A stretch of DNA of 64,000 nucleotides from Streptomyces sp. NBC_00102 (GCF_026343115.1 NZ_JAPEMC010000001.1:1426001-1490000), one strand, 5' to 3'; counted from the first letter of the stretch, positions 28,373 to 37,926 are shown. Notes: a model not told the origin generated them from the letters alone. Program-made: numbers and translations.

Positions 28373-29074
28373 ATGAGCATGCCCTCGCAGCCCGACCAGG
28401 TCCAGACACCCCCGGCCCCGCTCCCCCAGCGCCGCCGGGCGGGGCCCGGCAGGCTCGCGGCCATAGCGGTCGGCGTGGCCGTCGTCGCAGGTCTGGTGGG
28501 GTTCGGCGGCTCCGAGGTGCTGGACGGCCCGGGGTCGCGGGACGGTCTCGCGTCCGCCGCCGCGGCGGACTCCAAGCCCGGCGGGACCGATCCCGCACTG
28601 GCGGCCGGTACGGCGGCGGGCCCGGCGGTCGAGGGCGAGAAGTCCTGGGACGCCAGGAAGCTCACGCGCAACCACGTGACCCATGAGGTCCACTATCCGA
28701 TGACGCCTCCGGTGGGCGGGGACCACAACCCGACCTGGATGAACTGCGACGGCGACGTATACAAAACACCGCTCGCCGACGTGAACGCCGTGCACTCCCT
28801 GGAACACGGCGCGGTGTGGATCACCTACAACGCCGACGCGTCCGCCGGGGCGGTGCGCAAGCTGGCCGCCCGGGTCAGGGCGACGTCGTACACGCTGCTC
28901 AGCCCCTATCCCGGCCAGTCGGGCGCCATCATGCTCAGTGCCTGGGGGAAGCAGCTCACGGTGGAGGGTCCGGACGACGAGCGGGTGGGCAGGTTCCTCG
29001 CGGCGTACGTCCAGGGCCCGCAGACCCCGGAGCCCGGCGCGCCGTGCACCGGCGGACTGGCGGCTCCCCGATGA
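28373..29074 (+). CDS. DUF3105 membrane-anchored protein
   Basis: 233 aa. Pro-rich cytoplasmic N-terminus, one membrane helix (about 28-48: LAAIAVGVAVVAGLVGFGG), then an extracytoplasmic DUF3105 domain with HVTHEVHYPMTPPVGGDHNP, NCDGDVYKTPL, VHSLEHGAVWITYN and LLSPYPGQ. The conserved His/Cys/Met residues suggest metal binding but the role is unproven. ATG at 28373 with AAGGA. Its stop overlaps the start of the DUF305 gene (ATGA), so they are translationally coupled. Confidence 0.88.
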   Translation: MSMPSQPDQVQTPPAPLPQRRRAGPGRLAAIAVGVAVVAGLVGFGGSEVLDGPGSRDGLASAAAADSKPGGTDPALAAGTAAGPAVEGEKSWDARKLTRNHVTHEVHYPMTPPVGGDHNPTWMNCDGDVYKTPLADVNAVHSLEHGAVWITYNADASAGAVRKLAARVRATSYTLLSPYPGQSGAIMLSAWGKQLTVEGPDDERVGRFLAAYVQGPQTPEPGAPCTGGLAAPR

Positions 29075-29829
29075 CCGGCCCCGCGGCGCGGCGGACGCGT
29101 CAGGGCTGGGCGGTGGCCGGCGTGCTGGTCCTCGCGGCGCTGGTCGGAGGCGGTACGGCGGCGCTCGTGACCGCCCGCTCCGGCGGTACGGAACACGGCC
29201 AGGAGCAGGTGCGGGCACAGGGCTACGGGCAGGGGTCCGGCCCCGGGCAGGGGCTGCCGGCCGTGGACTCGGCGGACGCCGGGTTCGCGCAGGACATGGC
29301 CGTCCACCACCAGCAGGCGGTGGAGATGTCCTTCGTGGTGCGTGACGGCACGCACGACGAGGACGTGCGCCGCCTCGCGTACGACATCGCCCGCACCCAG
29401 TCGGGCCAGCGCGGGATGCTGCTGGGCTGGCTCGATCTGTGGGGGCTGCCGAAGGTGGCCCCGGCCGGGCGGCCCATGGCGTGGATGCACGCCGGGGAGG
29501 GCACGACGACGGATCAGCCGATGGAGGGGATGGAGGGGATGGGCCACGGCGCGGCCCACCCCGACACCGCCGGCTCGATGACCGGCATGGCCACCAGGGC
29601 CGAGCTGGAGCGGCTCGGCGCCGCACGGGGCCGGGACGCCGAGGTGCTCTACCTCCAGCTGATGACCGACCACCACAAGGGCGGCATCACCATGGCCCGG
29701 AGCTGCGCGGAGCGGTGCGCGGTCCCGGCCGAGCGGCGGCTCGCGCAGGGCATGATGGACGCGCAGCAGGCCGAGCTGGACGCGATGGCGGACCTGCTGG
29801 CCGCACGCGGGGCCCGCCCCCGCGGCTGA
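29071..29829 (+). CDS. DUF305 exported protein
   Basis: 252 aa. One N-terminal membrane helix/signal anchor (about 13-35), a Gly/Gln linker, then a DUF305 four-helix domain with paired His motifs MAVHHQQAVEM and LMTDHHKGGITMA. A Met/His-rich stretch (MEGMEGMGHGAAHP, about 150-170) resembles copper-binding sequences. Start overlaps the DUF3105 stop. Coupling and the Met/His content suggest a shared extracytoplasmic metal-related job; this is inference. Confidence 0.88.
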   Translation: MTGPAARRTRQGWAVAGVLVLAALVGGGTAALVTARSGGTEHGQEQVRAQGYGQGSGPGQGLPAVDSADAGFAQDMAVHHQQAVEMSFVVRDGTHDEDVRRLAYDIARTQSGQRGMLLGWLDLWGLPKVAPAGRPMAWMHAGEGTTTDQPMEGMEGMGHGAAHPDTAGSMTGMATRAELERLGAARGRDAEVLYLQLMTDHHKGGITMARSCAERCAVPAERRLAQGMMDAQQAELDAMADLLAARGARPRG

Positions 29830-29869
29830 TTGCGGGGCCCCCGCCCGTAGGGCCCCGAGTCCCGCGCCC

Positions 29870-29904
29870 CACCCGCCCGTGGAGCCCGCGTCCACGGGCG
29901 GGTG
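29870..29904 (+). terminator. Terminator after DUF305 gene
   Basis: Perfect 14-bp stem (29870-29883 with 29891-29904), 7-nt loop, 40 bp after the stop. No T-run. Confidence 0.75.
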
Positions 29905-30005
29905 ACGGCCGTCGCACGTTCCGTGCTCACTCGAATGGGTGATATCGGTCGGCGGTGGGGCATGTCCCCGAGGACGATGGACGGTGGACTCGGGGCCGTA
30001 CGGGG

Positions 30006-30044
30006 TGTGCTCGGGCACGGATCGGATGTGCTCGGGCGCGGATC
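30006..30044. repeat. 21-bp tandem duplication before the CBS gene
   Basis: TGTGCTCGGGCACGGATC at 30006 recurs with one change at 30027, immediately upstream of the CBS gene ribosome site. Confidence 0.75.
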
Positions 30045-30063
30045 ACTACGTGGGAGGAACCCC

Positions 30064-30489
30064 ATGACCACGGCGAAGGACATCATGCATCCCGGCGCCA
30101 CCTGGATTCCGGCGCACGAGTCGCTGGACCGGGCCGCCCAGATGATGCGCGACCACGGGGTGGGCTCGCTGCCCGTCTCGGCGGAGGGCGCCGAGGACCG
30201 GATGGTCGGGATCATCACCGACCGGGACATCGTGGTCGGCTGTGTGGCGAGCGGCCACGATCCGTCGTCGATGACGGCGGGCGACCTCTGCCACGGGACG
30301 CCGCGCTGGATCGACTCGGGGGCCGGAGTGGACGCGGTGCTGGAGGAGATGCAGGCGCACCGCATCCGGCGGCTCCCAGTGGTCGAGAACAGGAAGCTGA
30401 TCGGCATGATCAGCGAGGCCGATCTGGCCCAGCACCTGAGCGAGGAGCAGATCGCCGACTGGGCGGGCCAGGTGTACGCACGCGGCTGA
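30064..30489 (+). CDS. Tandem CBS-domain protein
   Basis: 141 aa made of two CBS motifs: ATWIPAHESLDRAAQMMRDH ... VGIITDRDIV, and WIDSGAGVDAVLEEMQAHRI ... LIGMISEADLAQ. The pair forms an adenine-nucleotide-sensing Bateman module with no catalytic partner in the same chain. ATG at 30064 with GGAGG. Stand-alone CBS proteins of this type are common in Streptomyces; partner unknown. Repeats flank it on both sides. Confidence 0.93.
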   Translation: MTTAKDIMHPGATWIPAHESLDRAAQMMRDHGVGSLPVSAEGAEDRMVGIITDRDIVVGCVASGHDPSSMTAGDLCHGTPRWIDSGAGVDAVLEEMQAHRIRRLPVVENRKLIGMISEADLAQHLSEEQIADWAGQVYARG

Positions 30490-30543
30490 CCGGCATCCGG
30501 CAGCCCCCGCACCCGGCGGCCGGGTGTACGCACGCGGCTGACC
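30471..30543. repeat. Duplicated 3' end of the CBS gene
   Basis: GGTGTACGCACGCGGCTGACC covers the last codons and stop of the CBS gene (30471-30491) and recurs exactly at 30523-30543 in the noncoding gap. Confidence 0.85.
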
Positions 30544-30593
30544 CGTGCGGCCGTTCGCACCGGCACCCCGTGCGGCCCTTCGCGCCGGCACCC
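30543..30593. repeat. 25-bp tandem repeat before nadE
   Basis: CCGTGCGGCC-TTCGC-CCGGCACC units repeat with a 25-bp period (GTGCGG at 30545 and 30570), directly following the duplicated CBS tail. Confidence 0.75.
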
Positions 30594-30668
30594 CGCCCAC
30601 GCCTCGTCAACAGGCGTGCGGGAGACCGGAATCACGCCACCCCCAGGACATCGCGTCAGAAAGACGAT

Positions 30669-30674
30669 TAGACT
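30669..30674 (+). promoter_or_regulatory. -10 element of nadE (leaderless type)
   Basis: TAGACT ends 6 nt before the GTG start at 30681 and there is no ribosome binding site, the pattern of a leaderless actinobacterial transcript. Confidence 0.6.
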
Positions 30675-30680
30675 GCGGGC

Positions 30681-32450
30681 GTGCCTCAACTACGCCTCGC
30701 ACTCAACCAGATCGACTCGACCGTCGGCGATCTCACCGGCAACGCCGAGGCCATCGTCCGCTGGACCCGGCACGCCGCCGAGCTGGGTGCCCACCTCGTC
30801 GCGTTCCCCGAGATGGTGCTGACCGGTTACCCCGTGGAGGACCTGGCCCTGCGGTCGTCCTTCGTCGAGGCCTCCCGTTCGGCGCTGCGCGCGCTCGCCG
30901 CGCGGCTCGACGCGGAGGGCTTTGGCGAACTCCCGGTGCTCGTCGGGTACCTCGACCGCTCCGAGCACGCCGCGCCCCGGTACGGGCAGCCCGCGGGTTC
31001 ACCGCGCAACGCGGCGGCGGTGCTGCACCGGGGGCGGATCGCGCTGAACTTCGCCAAGCACCATCTGCCCAACTACGGAGTGTTCGACGAGTTCCGGTAC
31101 TTCGTCCCGGGCGATTCGATGCCGGTGGTGCGGGTGCACGGCATCGACGTGGCGCTCGCCATCTGCGAGGACCTCTGGCAGGACGGCGGCCGGGTGCCGG
31201 CGGCCCGCGCGGCGGGCGCCGGGCTGCTGCTGTCGATCAACGCCTCCCCCTACGAGCGGGACAAGGACGACGCCCGTCTCGAACTGGTCCGCAGGCGGGC
31301 CCGGGAAGCCGGCTGCACCACCGCGTACCTGGCGATGATCGGCGGCCAGGACGAGCTGGTCTTCGACGGTGACTCGATCGTGGTGGACGCGGAGGGCGAA
31401 GTGATCGCCCGTGCGCCGCAGTTCGCCGAGGGCAGCGTGATCCTCGATCTCGAACTGCCGGCCGCCGCTGCCGAGCCGCCGTCCGGGGAGGTGAACGACG
31501 GGCTGCGGATCGACCACGTCGTCCTCTCCGGGGAGCCGCTCCCGCCGTACGCCCCCGAGCTGGCGGGCGGGTACGCCGAGCGGCTCGACGACGACGAGGA
31601 GGTGTACTCCGCGCTGGTCGTGGGCTTGCGCGCGTACGTCGCGAAGAACGGTTTCAGCAGTGTGCTGGTCGGGCTCTCCGGCGGCATCGACTCCGCCCTC
31701 GTCGCGGCGATCGCCTGCGACGCGCTGGGGGCGGAGCACGTGTACGGCGTCTCGATGCCGTCGAAGTACTCCTCGGACCATTCCCGGGGCGACGCGGCCG
31801 AGCTGGCGCGGCGTACGGGGCTGAACCACCGCACCGTGCCGATCGGGCCGATGTTCGACGCGTACATGGGGTCGCTGGAGCTCACCGGGCTCGCCGAGGA
31901 GAACCTCCAGGCGCGGCTGCGCGGTACGGCGCTGATGGCGATCTCCAACCAGGAGGGCCGGATCGTGCTCGCCCCCGGCAACAAGTCGGAGCTGGCGGTG
32001 GGGTATTCGACGCTCTACGGGGACTCGGTCGGGGCGTACGGACCGATCAAGGACGTCTACAAGTCGTCGGTCTTCCGGCTGGCGAGGTGGCGCAACCGGG
32101 CCGCCGAGGAGCGCGGGCAGACCCCGCCGATCCCGGAGGCGTCGATCACCAAGCCGCCCAGCGCGGAACTGCGGCCGGGTCAGGTGGACACCGACTCGCT
32201 GCCCGACTACGAGGTGCTGGACCGGATTCTGGAGCGGTACGTCGACCGGGACGAGGGCCGGGACGCGATCGTCGCGGCGGGCTTCGACGAGGAGCTGGTG
32301 ACGCGGACGCTGCGGATGGTCGACGCCGCCGAGTACAAGCGGCGGCAGTACCCGCCGGGTACGAAGATCTCGCCGAAGGGGTTCGGCAAGGACCGGCGGC
32401 TGCCCGTCACCAACCAGTGGCGCGAGGCTCCCTCGAAGCAGCTCCCGTAG
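30681..32450 (+). CDS. nadE: Glutamine-dependent NAD+ synthetase
   Basis: 589 aa, final step of NAD biosynthesis: amidation of nicotinate adenine dinucleotide with ammonia tunnelled from glutamine. N-terminal nitrilase-type glutaminase domain with Glu44 (FPEMVLTGYP), Lys (FAKHHLPNYGVFDE) and the nucleophile Cys about 162 (AICEDLW). C-terminal synthetase domain with the PP-loop SGGIDSAL (about 333) and SSDHSRGDA. GTG start at 30681 supported by the adjacent -10 and by homology at residue 1. Confidence 0.96.
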   Translation: MPQLRLALNQIDSTVGDLTGNAEAIVRWTRHAAELGAHLVAFPEMVLTGYPVEDLALRSSFVEASRSALRALAARLDAEGFGELPVLVGYLDRSEHAAPRYGQPAGSPRNAAAVLHRGRIALNFAKHHLPNYGVFDEFRYFVPGDSMPVVRVHGIDVALAICEDLWQDGGRVPAARAAGAGLLLSINASPYERDKDDARLELVRRRAREAGCTTAYLAMIGGQDELVFDGDSIVVDAEGEVIARAPQFAEGSVILDLELPAAAAEPPSGEVNDGLRIDHVVLSGEPLPPYAPELAGGYAERLDDDEEVYSALVVGLRAYVAKNGFSSVLVGLSGGIDSALVAAIACDALGAEHVYGVSMPSKYSSDHSRGDAAELARRTGLNHRTVPIGPMFDAYMGSLELTGLAEENLQARLRGTALMAISNQEGRIVLAPGNKSELAVGYSTLYGDSVGAYGPIKDVYKSSVFRLARWRNRAAEERGQTPPIPEASITKPPSAELRPGQVDTDSLPDYEVLDRILERYVDRDEGRDAIVAAGFDEELVTRTLRMVDAAEYKRRQYPPGTKISPKGFGKDRRLPVTNQWREAPSKQLP

Positions 32451-32495
32451 CGGGGGTGGGGGCGCTGTCCCGACGCCCCCACCCCGGCACCCCGT

Positions 32496-33737
32496 CTACT
32501 CCCCCCGCGCGCTCCGTACCGTCGGCCGGTCGGCCTGTCGATCGGCCACGGCGTCGGTCTCTCCCGTACGTCCCGCGACGACCCGCGAGGGTGTGCGGTC
32601 GCGGTCCAGCAGGGTCGCGGTGACCGCGATGCCGAGGCCGACGACGGCGAGCGCGGCGCCGACCGGTGCGGGCGAGGTCCAGCCCCAGCCCGCCGAGATG
32701 GCCGCGCCGCCGAGCCAGGCGCCGCCCGCGTTGGCGAGGTTGAACGCCGAGTGGTTGGAGGCGGAGGCCAGCGTGGGAGCGTCCTTCGCCTTGCGCATCA
32801 CCAGCATCTGGAGCGGGGTCGTCGTCATGAAGCCGACCGCTCCGAGCAGCACCACCATCACCAGCGCCAGCCATTTCACGTGCACCGTGAGCGGGAAGAG
32901 CAGCAGGACGACGGTGAGCGCGCCCAGCGAGCCGAAGAGCGTCGGCCGCAGCGCACGGTCGGTGAGCGGTCCGGCGGCGAGCGCGCCGAAGGTCATGCCG
33001 ATGCCGAACAGGGCCAGCACGAGGGTGACCGAGGACTCGCCGAAGCCCATCGACTCGGTGGTGATGGACGAGAGGTACGAGTACACGGCGAACACGCCCG
33101 CGAAGCCGAAGACGGCGGTGAGCAGACCCAGGATCACCTGGCGGTTGCGGAGCGCGCGCAGTTCGTGGCGTACGTCCTGGTGCTCGGCGACGGGGATCTG
33201 CGGGATCAGCCGGGCCAGGGCGGTCAGCGCGACCAGTCCGATCACGGCCACCACGACGAACGTCGCCCGCCAGCCGAGGTGCTGGCCGAGCATGGTCGCG
33301 GCCGGTACGCCGACGATGTTGGCCACGGTCAGGCCGAGGAACATGGTGGCGACGGCCCGCGCCTGACGGTCCTCCGGGACCAGTCGGGCGGCGACGACCG
33401 CGCCCACGCCGAAGAATGCGCCGTGCGGAAGGCCCGCGATCAGGCGGCCCGCGACGAGCCAGCCGAAGCCGGGGGCGAAGGCCGAGGCCGCGTTGCCGAG
33501 GATGAAGAGCGACATCAGCAGCAGGAGCATCCGCTTGCGCGGGATGCGGGAGCCGAGAGCGGTGAGCAGCGGGGCGCCGAGCACGACACCGATCGCATAG
33601 GCGGAGACGAGGTAACCGGCGGTGGGCACCGAGGTGCCCAGGTCGTCCGCGACATTGGGCAGCAGCCCCATCATCACGAACTCGGTGGTGCCTATGCCGA
33701 AGGCGCTCACAGCCAGGGCGAGCAAGGCCAGAGGCAT
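32496..33737 (-). CDS. DHA1-family MFS exporter (AraJ/Cml-like)
   Basis: 413 aa, about 12 helices. Starts MPLALLALAVSAFGIGTTEF, a hallmark of AraJ/chloramphenicol-type DHA1 pumps; GTTEFVMMGLLPNVADDL and the motif A region (LGSRIPRKRML) are visible. ATG at 33737. Likely exports small hydrophobic compounds; substrate unknown. It converges with nadE across 45 bp. The 326-bp upstream gap (33738-34063) holds its promoter region and an AT-richer patch near 33925-33960, otherwise nothing recognised. Confidence 0.9.
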   Translation of the reverse strand: MPLALLALAVSAFGIGTTEFVMMGLLPNVADDLGTSVPTAGYLVSAYAIGVVLGAPLLTALGSRIPRKRMLLLLMSLFILGNAASAFAPGFGWLVAGRLIAGLPHGAFFGVGAVVAARLVPEDRQARAVATMFLGLTVANIVGVPAATMLGQHLGWRATFVVVAVIGLVALTALARLIPQIPVAEHQDVRHELRALRNRQVILGLLTAVFGFAGVFAVYSYLSSITTESMGFGESSVTLVLALFGIGMTFGALAAGPLTDRALRPTLFGSLGALTVVLLLFPLTVHVKWLALVMVVLLGAVGFMTTTPLQMLVMRKAKDAPTLASASNHSAFNLANAGGAWLGGAAISAGWGWTSPAPVGAALAVVGLGIAVTATLLDRDRTPSRVVAGRTGETDAVADRQADRPTVRSARGE

Positions 33738-34063
33738 GGGGAAGGAACCTTTCAGCAGGAGGGCGCGCCTGCGTCCGGGGCGGACGTGGTGCCCGTACGG
33801 GGACGCGGCGCAGCGGTCGGCCGCGCGGACGTGCGCGCGGACCGGGCGGGGAGAGGGTGGGAAGAGGTCGAAGAGACGGACCCACGATGCTACGGCGGCT
33901 CTGCCGGGCATGCTCAGGTCATCAGCCTGAACAAAGTGTGGCAGATGATCCGTTCCCGGAGGTGAACGGGTCGTTTCGGCGAAGTTCGGTCCTGGCGTCG
34001 GTGAGGATGCGCCGGCCGGGGCCGTGACGGGGCGGAGACGGCCCACGGCGCACCGGACACGGG

Positions 34064-35089
34064 TCAGAGCTGGACGCGGGCGGCGATCGGGAGGTGGTCG
34101 CTGGCGGTCGCGGCGAGCGTCCACGAGGACATCGGCTCCACGCCCCTCACCATGATCTGGTCGATCCGGGCCATCGGGAACGCGGCGGGCCAGCTGAAGC
34201 CGAAGCCGTCTCCGGCGGCGCCCTGGGTGGACCGCATCTGCGAGGTGACGGCCCGCAGGGCGCGGTCGTTCATGGTGCCGTTGAGGTCGCCGAGGAGGAC
34301 GACCCGGCTCAGCGGTTCGTCGGAGATGGCCTCGCCGAGGGCGTCGGCGCTGTTGTCGCGCTGGTTGGCGGTGAACCCGGCGTGCAGTTTGACGCGGACG
34401 GACGGCAGGTGGGCGACGTACACGGCGACCTTGCCGCCGGGGGCGGTCACGGTGGAGCGCATGGCACGGACCCAGCCCATCTTGATGTCCACGGGGCGGG
34501 TGTTGCTGAGCGGGTACTTGCTCCAGAGGCCGACGGTGCCCTGGACCGAGTGGTACGGGTAGGGGGCCTTGAGCGCCTTCTCGTACGCGGCGACCTGGCC
34601 GCTCGGCAGTTCCTGGAGCGCCACCACGTCCGCGCCGGAGCCCGCCACCTGTTCCGCGGTCCCGGCGGGATCGGGGTTGCCGGCGTTCACGTTGTGGGTG
34701 GCGACGGTGAAGTCGCCGCCGGGGCCGGACTTGTCGTCGAGCAGCAGACCACCGAAGAGATTCAGCCACACCACGAGGGGCAGCAGCAGGGCGACGAGCG
34801 CCGTCGCGGAACGCCGTACGAGGCCGAGGAGGAGCAGGACCGGGAGGGCGACACCGATCCACGGCAGGAACGTCTCGGTGAGGCTGCCGAGGTTGCCGAG
34901 CCGGTTCGGGATCTCCGCGTGGAAGACCATCACCAGGGTCACCAGGACCGAGCAGACCGCGAGCAGGATTCCGCGCCGCCAGATCCCCCGGTCCGCCTTC
35001 AGACGGGCCAGCCCGGTCCGGAGCCGGGAGTCGGCGCGCGGCGGCTCCGCGTTGTCGTTGCCGGTTTCCGCTCCGTACGCCTGCACCAT
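34064..35089 (-). CDS. Membrane-anchored endonuclease/exonuclease/phosphatase-family protein
   Basis: 341 aa. Three N-terminal membrane helices (about 40-110), then an extracytoplasmic EEP fold (about 125-341): THNVNAG, ALQELPSGQ (metal Glu), GDLNGTMND (metal Asp/Asn) and ASDHLPI (catalytic His) are intact. Such proteins are phosphodiesterases or nucleases acting outside the membrane; no defined substrate. ATG at 35089 with GAGGAAG. Confidence 0.9.
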   Translation of the reverse strand: MVQAYGAETGNDNAEPPRADSRLRTGLARLKADRGIWRRGILLAVCSVLVTLVMVFHAEIPNRLGNLGSLTETFLPWIGVALPVLLLLGLVRRSATALVALLLPLVVWLNLFGGLLLDDKSGPGGDFTVATHNVNAGNPDPAGTAEQVAGSGADVVALQELPSGQVAAYEKALKAPYPYHSVQGTVGLWSKYPLSNTRPVDIKMGWVRAMRSTVTAPGGKVAVYVAHLPSVRVKLHAGFTANQRDNSADALGEAISDEPLSRVVLLGDLNGTMNDRALRAVTSQMRSTQGAAGDGFGFSWPAAFPMARIDQIMVRGVEPMSSWTLAATASDHLPIAARVQL

Positions 35090-35332
35090 CGCGCTTCCTC
35101 ACTGCGTTGCCCTGCATGTCGCCGCGCCCCCGACCCTAGGGGATCGGAGGCCCTTTTCCCGCCGCCCGCGTCGACGGCACGGAGAGGAGGACGACCGGAA
35201 CGGGAGCATGGGTTCCGCTTTGTGCCGAGCCGTCCGCCCGTGTGACGGGCCCCTCATTTCCGGCCGGTGCCCTCCGGCGCGTGCTCGGACGGGCCGGCCG
35301 GACCGGGCGCGGTGGCGGCGGGGGCGCGGGGA

Positions 35333-36109
35333 TCAGCGGCCGCCGGAGGCGCCGGGCGCGTCGGACGGGCCGGGCGCCGCGGAGGCGCCGGACGCGGCGG
35401 AGGCGCCGGACGCGGCGGAGGCGCCGGATACCGGCCCCAGGCCCTGCGTCAGGGCGGCGATGACCCGGTCGACCAGGTCCTCGGGCAGCGGTGCGTCGCG
35501 GCGGTGCAGGGTCCGTACGAGCATCGCGCCGATGAACAGGTCGTCCATCAGGTCCACGTCGAGGTCGGCCCGCAGTTCGCCGGCGTCGACGGCCCGCTGG
35601 ACCGCGGCGGCCATCGCGGCCCGGCGCGGCGCGATGACGGTGTTCTGGTACTCGGTCCAGAGCCTGGGGTGGCTCTTCATCTGCGCGAACACGTTGTGCA
35701 GCAGGACGGAGGAGCGCTGGGCCAGTCCTCTGGTGCGCTGGGCCTCCATGAGGACGCGCAGATCGGCGAGCCCGGCGGTGCCGGAGACGACGGGGTCCTG
35801 CTCTTCCATGTCGCGCAGGACGTCGAGGAAGAGTTCCTCCTTGCCGTCCCAGCGGCGGTAGATGGTGGCCTTGCCGACCTTGGCGGTACGCGCGATGCGT
35901 TCGATGGAGAGCCCGGCGAGCGGTTCGCCCTCCTCCAGGAGGGAGACGACGGCGTCCAGGATGGCCCGTTCGACGGCGGCGCTGCGGGGGCGGCCCGGAC
36001 CCCGGTCGTGGTCGTGCCCCCGTGTGTGCTCCGGCTCCCAGGCCGATCCCCCGGCCCGCCCCCGGGCCGGGTCCTGCTCCAGGCCCTGCCCGTGCTGCTG
36101 ATGCCGCAC
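35333..36109 (-). CDS. TetR-family regulator of the upstream MFS pump
   Basis: 258 aa from GTG 36109 (with GGAGAG upstream); starts within about 20 codons downstream are possible. HTH at about 45-65 (LSIERIARTAKVGKATIYRR, then WDGKEELFLDVL) and a C-terminal TetR_C-type domain. The C-terminus carries a hexapeptide SGASAA repeated three times from an 18-bp DNA repeat. It lies 181 bp behind the DHA2 MFS gene on the same strand, so it likely represses that pump through the perfect palindrome at 37927-37955. Confidence 0.9.
   Translation of the reverse strand: MRHQQHGQGLEQDPARGRAGGSAWEPEHTRGHDHDRGPGRPRSAAVERAILDAVVSLLEEGEPLAGLSIERIARTAKVGKATIYRRWDGKEELFLDVLRDMEEQDPVVSGTAGLADLRVLMEAQRTRGLAQRSSVLLHNVFAQMKSHPRLWTEYQNTVIAPRRAAMAAAVQRAVDAGELRADLDVDLMDDLFIGAMLVRTLHRRDAPLPEDLVDRVIAALTQGLGPVSGASAASGASAASGASAAPGPSDAPGASGGR
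35376..35429. repeat. 18-bp x3 tandem repeat in tetR 3' end
   Basis: Three near-identical units of GCGGCGGAGGCGCCGGAC encode SGASAA x3 at the C-terminus. Copy number could vary between strains without shifting frame. Confidence 0.85.
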
Positions 36110-36240
36110 CTGATGTCCGCCTCTCCTCGCCCGTACGACCGCTGCACCAATTCTCGCCGAACGGAACCCTTCCCTCCCGCCGGCCCCCGGCGCGGTCGCG
36201 GCCAGGTCACCACCGGTCACCGCCGTGGACCGCGCGAAGG

Positions 36241-36276
36241 CCCGAGCCCCCGGGCGTACGCCTGCGGGGGCTCGGG
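36241..36276 (-). terminator. Terminator after DHA2 MFS gene (before tetR)
   Basis: CCCGAGCCCCCG (36241-36252) pairs perfectly with 36265-36276 and the loop contains the small palindrome GGCGTACGCC. It sits 15 bp past the MFS stop and may reduce tetR expression relative to the pump. Confidence 0.75.
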
Positions 36277-36290
36277 CCGGTTCACGGGGA

Positions 36291-37907
36291 TCAGCCCTTG
36301 CGGCCCTGTTCGGCCGGGACGGGTGCGGGCTGCCCGGGGGCCTGCGGCCGGGGTGCGGCGGCTGACTTGCCGGGCAGGAAGAGCGCCACGACCACGGCGC
36401 CGACCAGTGCGATGGCCGCGGAGCCGAGGGCGGCGACGTGCATGGCGTTGATGAAGGCGTCGGAGGCCGCCGCGGCGAGCGGCTTGCCGGCCGGGCCGAG
36501 CTTCGCGGCGACGCCGAGCGTGGCCTCGATCGACTCACCCGCGACGTCCCGGGCGCCGGCCGGTACGGCCGAGAGGTGCCCCTCGATGTCGCCCCGGTAG
36601 ACGGTGGAGAGCACCGAGCCGAGCACCGCGATGCCGAGCGCACCGCCGACCTGACGGAAGGTGTTGTTGATGGCGGAGCCGGCGCCCGCCTTCTCGCGGG
36701 GCAGCGCCTGCATGATGGCGACGGTGACCGGCGGCATGATGTGCGCCATCCCGGCGCCCTGGACGAAGAAGACCACGCAGAGCACCCAGACGGGCGTGTC
36801 GGCGTCGAAGACCGCGAAGGCGGAGAGCCCCGCGGCGACCAGGATCAGGCCGACGGTGCAGACCGCCCGTACGCCGAAGCGCTGGACGACGATCCGGGCA
36901 CGCGGCGAGAAGATCATCTGCGCGGCGGCGAGCGGCAGGACCAGCAGCCCGGACTGGAGCGCGCTGTAGCCGCGCACGCTCTGGAGGTAGAAGGCGGAGA
37001 AGAAGGTGACGCCCATCAGCGCGAAGAAGACCAGCGCGATGGCGGCGACGGCGGCGGAGAACGCCGGCTTCTTGAAGTGGGAGACGTCGAGCGCGGGGTG
37101 CTCGGTGCGCTTCTCGTACAGGACGAAGGCGATCAGGACGACCACGCCGCCGAGGACCGGGGCGAGGACCGTGAGGTCGGTGAAGTCGGCGAGTTCGCCG
37201 CCCCGGATGATGCCGAAGACGAGCAGGACGAGGCCCACGATGGAGAGCACGACGCCCACCGGGTCGAGCCGGCCGGGCTTCGGGTCGCGCGAGTCCGGTA
37301 CGAGGATCACCATCGCGACCAGCGCGACGAGGCCCACGGGTACGTTGACGAGGAAGATCGAGCCCCACCAGAAGTGCTCCAGCAGGAGCCCGCCGGTGAT
37401 CGGGCCGATGGCGATGCCCAGGCCGACGCCGCCGGCCCAGATGCCGATGGCACGGGGCTGCTCGTCGGGTTCGAAGACGTTCATCAGGATGGCGAGGGTG
37501 GCCGGCATCACGAAGGCGGCGCCGAGGCCCATCACCGCGCGCCAGGAGATGAGCTGGCCCGGCGAGTCGGAGAACGCGGCGAGCGCGGAGCCCACCACGA
37601 AGACGGAGATGCCGAAGAGCAGCACCCGCTTGCGGCCGAGCCGGTCACCGAGGAGTCCGGCGGTGAAGAGCAGGCCGGCGAAGACGAGCGTGTAGGAGTT
37701 GATCGCCCACTCCAGCTCGCTCTGGGTGGCGCCGATTCCGTCCGGCGCGGGACTGGCGATCGTCTTCACGGCGACGTTCAGGATCGAGTTGTCCAGCACC
37801 ACGATGAGCAGGCTGAACATGAGCACGGCGAGAATGGCCCAACGGCGGCGGTGGACCGCCTCCGGGACATGGGACACGGCGGCAGGAGCGCCGGACGGTA
37901 TGGACAT
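36291..37907 (-). CDS. DHA2-family MFS multidrug efflux transporter
   Basis: 538 aa, about 14 helices. Begins [20 protein letters not shown]; motif A ([14 protein letters not shown]) and a motif C-type [18 protein letters not shown] are visible, as in EmrB/QacA/Stp exporters. ATG at 37907; no convincing Shine-Dalgarno. The promoter is covered by a perfect 29-bp palindrome, and a tetR gene follows in the same direction, together forming a self-contained inducible efflux module. Substrate unknown. Confidence 0.93.
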   Translation of the reverse strand: MSIPSGAPAAVSHVPEAVHRRRWAILAVLMFSLLIVVLDNSILNVAVKTIASPAPDGIGATQSELEWAINSYTLVFAGLLFTAGLLGDRLGRKRVLLFGISVFVVGSALAAFSDSPGQLISWRAVMGLGAAFVMPATLAILMNVFEPDEQPRAIGIWAGGVGLGIAIGPITGGLLLEHFWWGSIFLVNVPVGLVALVAMVILVPDSRDPKPGRLDPVGVVLSIVGLVLLVFGIIRGGELADFTDLTVLAPVLGGVVVLIAFVLYEKRTEHPALDVSHFKKPAFSAAVAAIALVFFALMGVTFFSAFYLQSVRGYSALQSGLLVLPLAAAQMIFSPRARIVVQRFGVRAVCTVGLILVAAGLSAFAVFDADTPVWVLCVVFFVQGAGMAHIMPPVTVAIMQALPREKAGAGSAINNTFRQVGGALGIAVLGSVLSTVYRGDIEGHLSAVPAGARDVAGESIEATLGVAAKLGPAGKPLAAAASDAFINAMHVAALGSAAIALVGAVVVALFLPGKSAAAPRPQAPGQPAPVPAEQGRKG

Positions 37908-37926
37908 GGGGAAGAGCGTAACCCAA

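Noticed and set aside
29902..30063. N-terminal extension of the CBS protein from an upstream ATG
   Set aside because: A strong GGAGG site precedes ATG 30064 and the extension is encoded by tandem repeats without homology.
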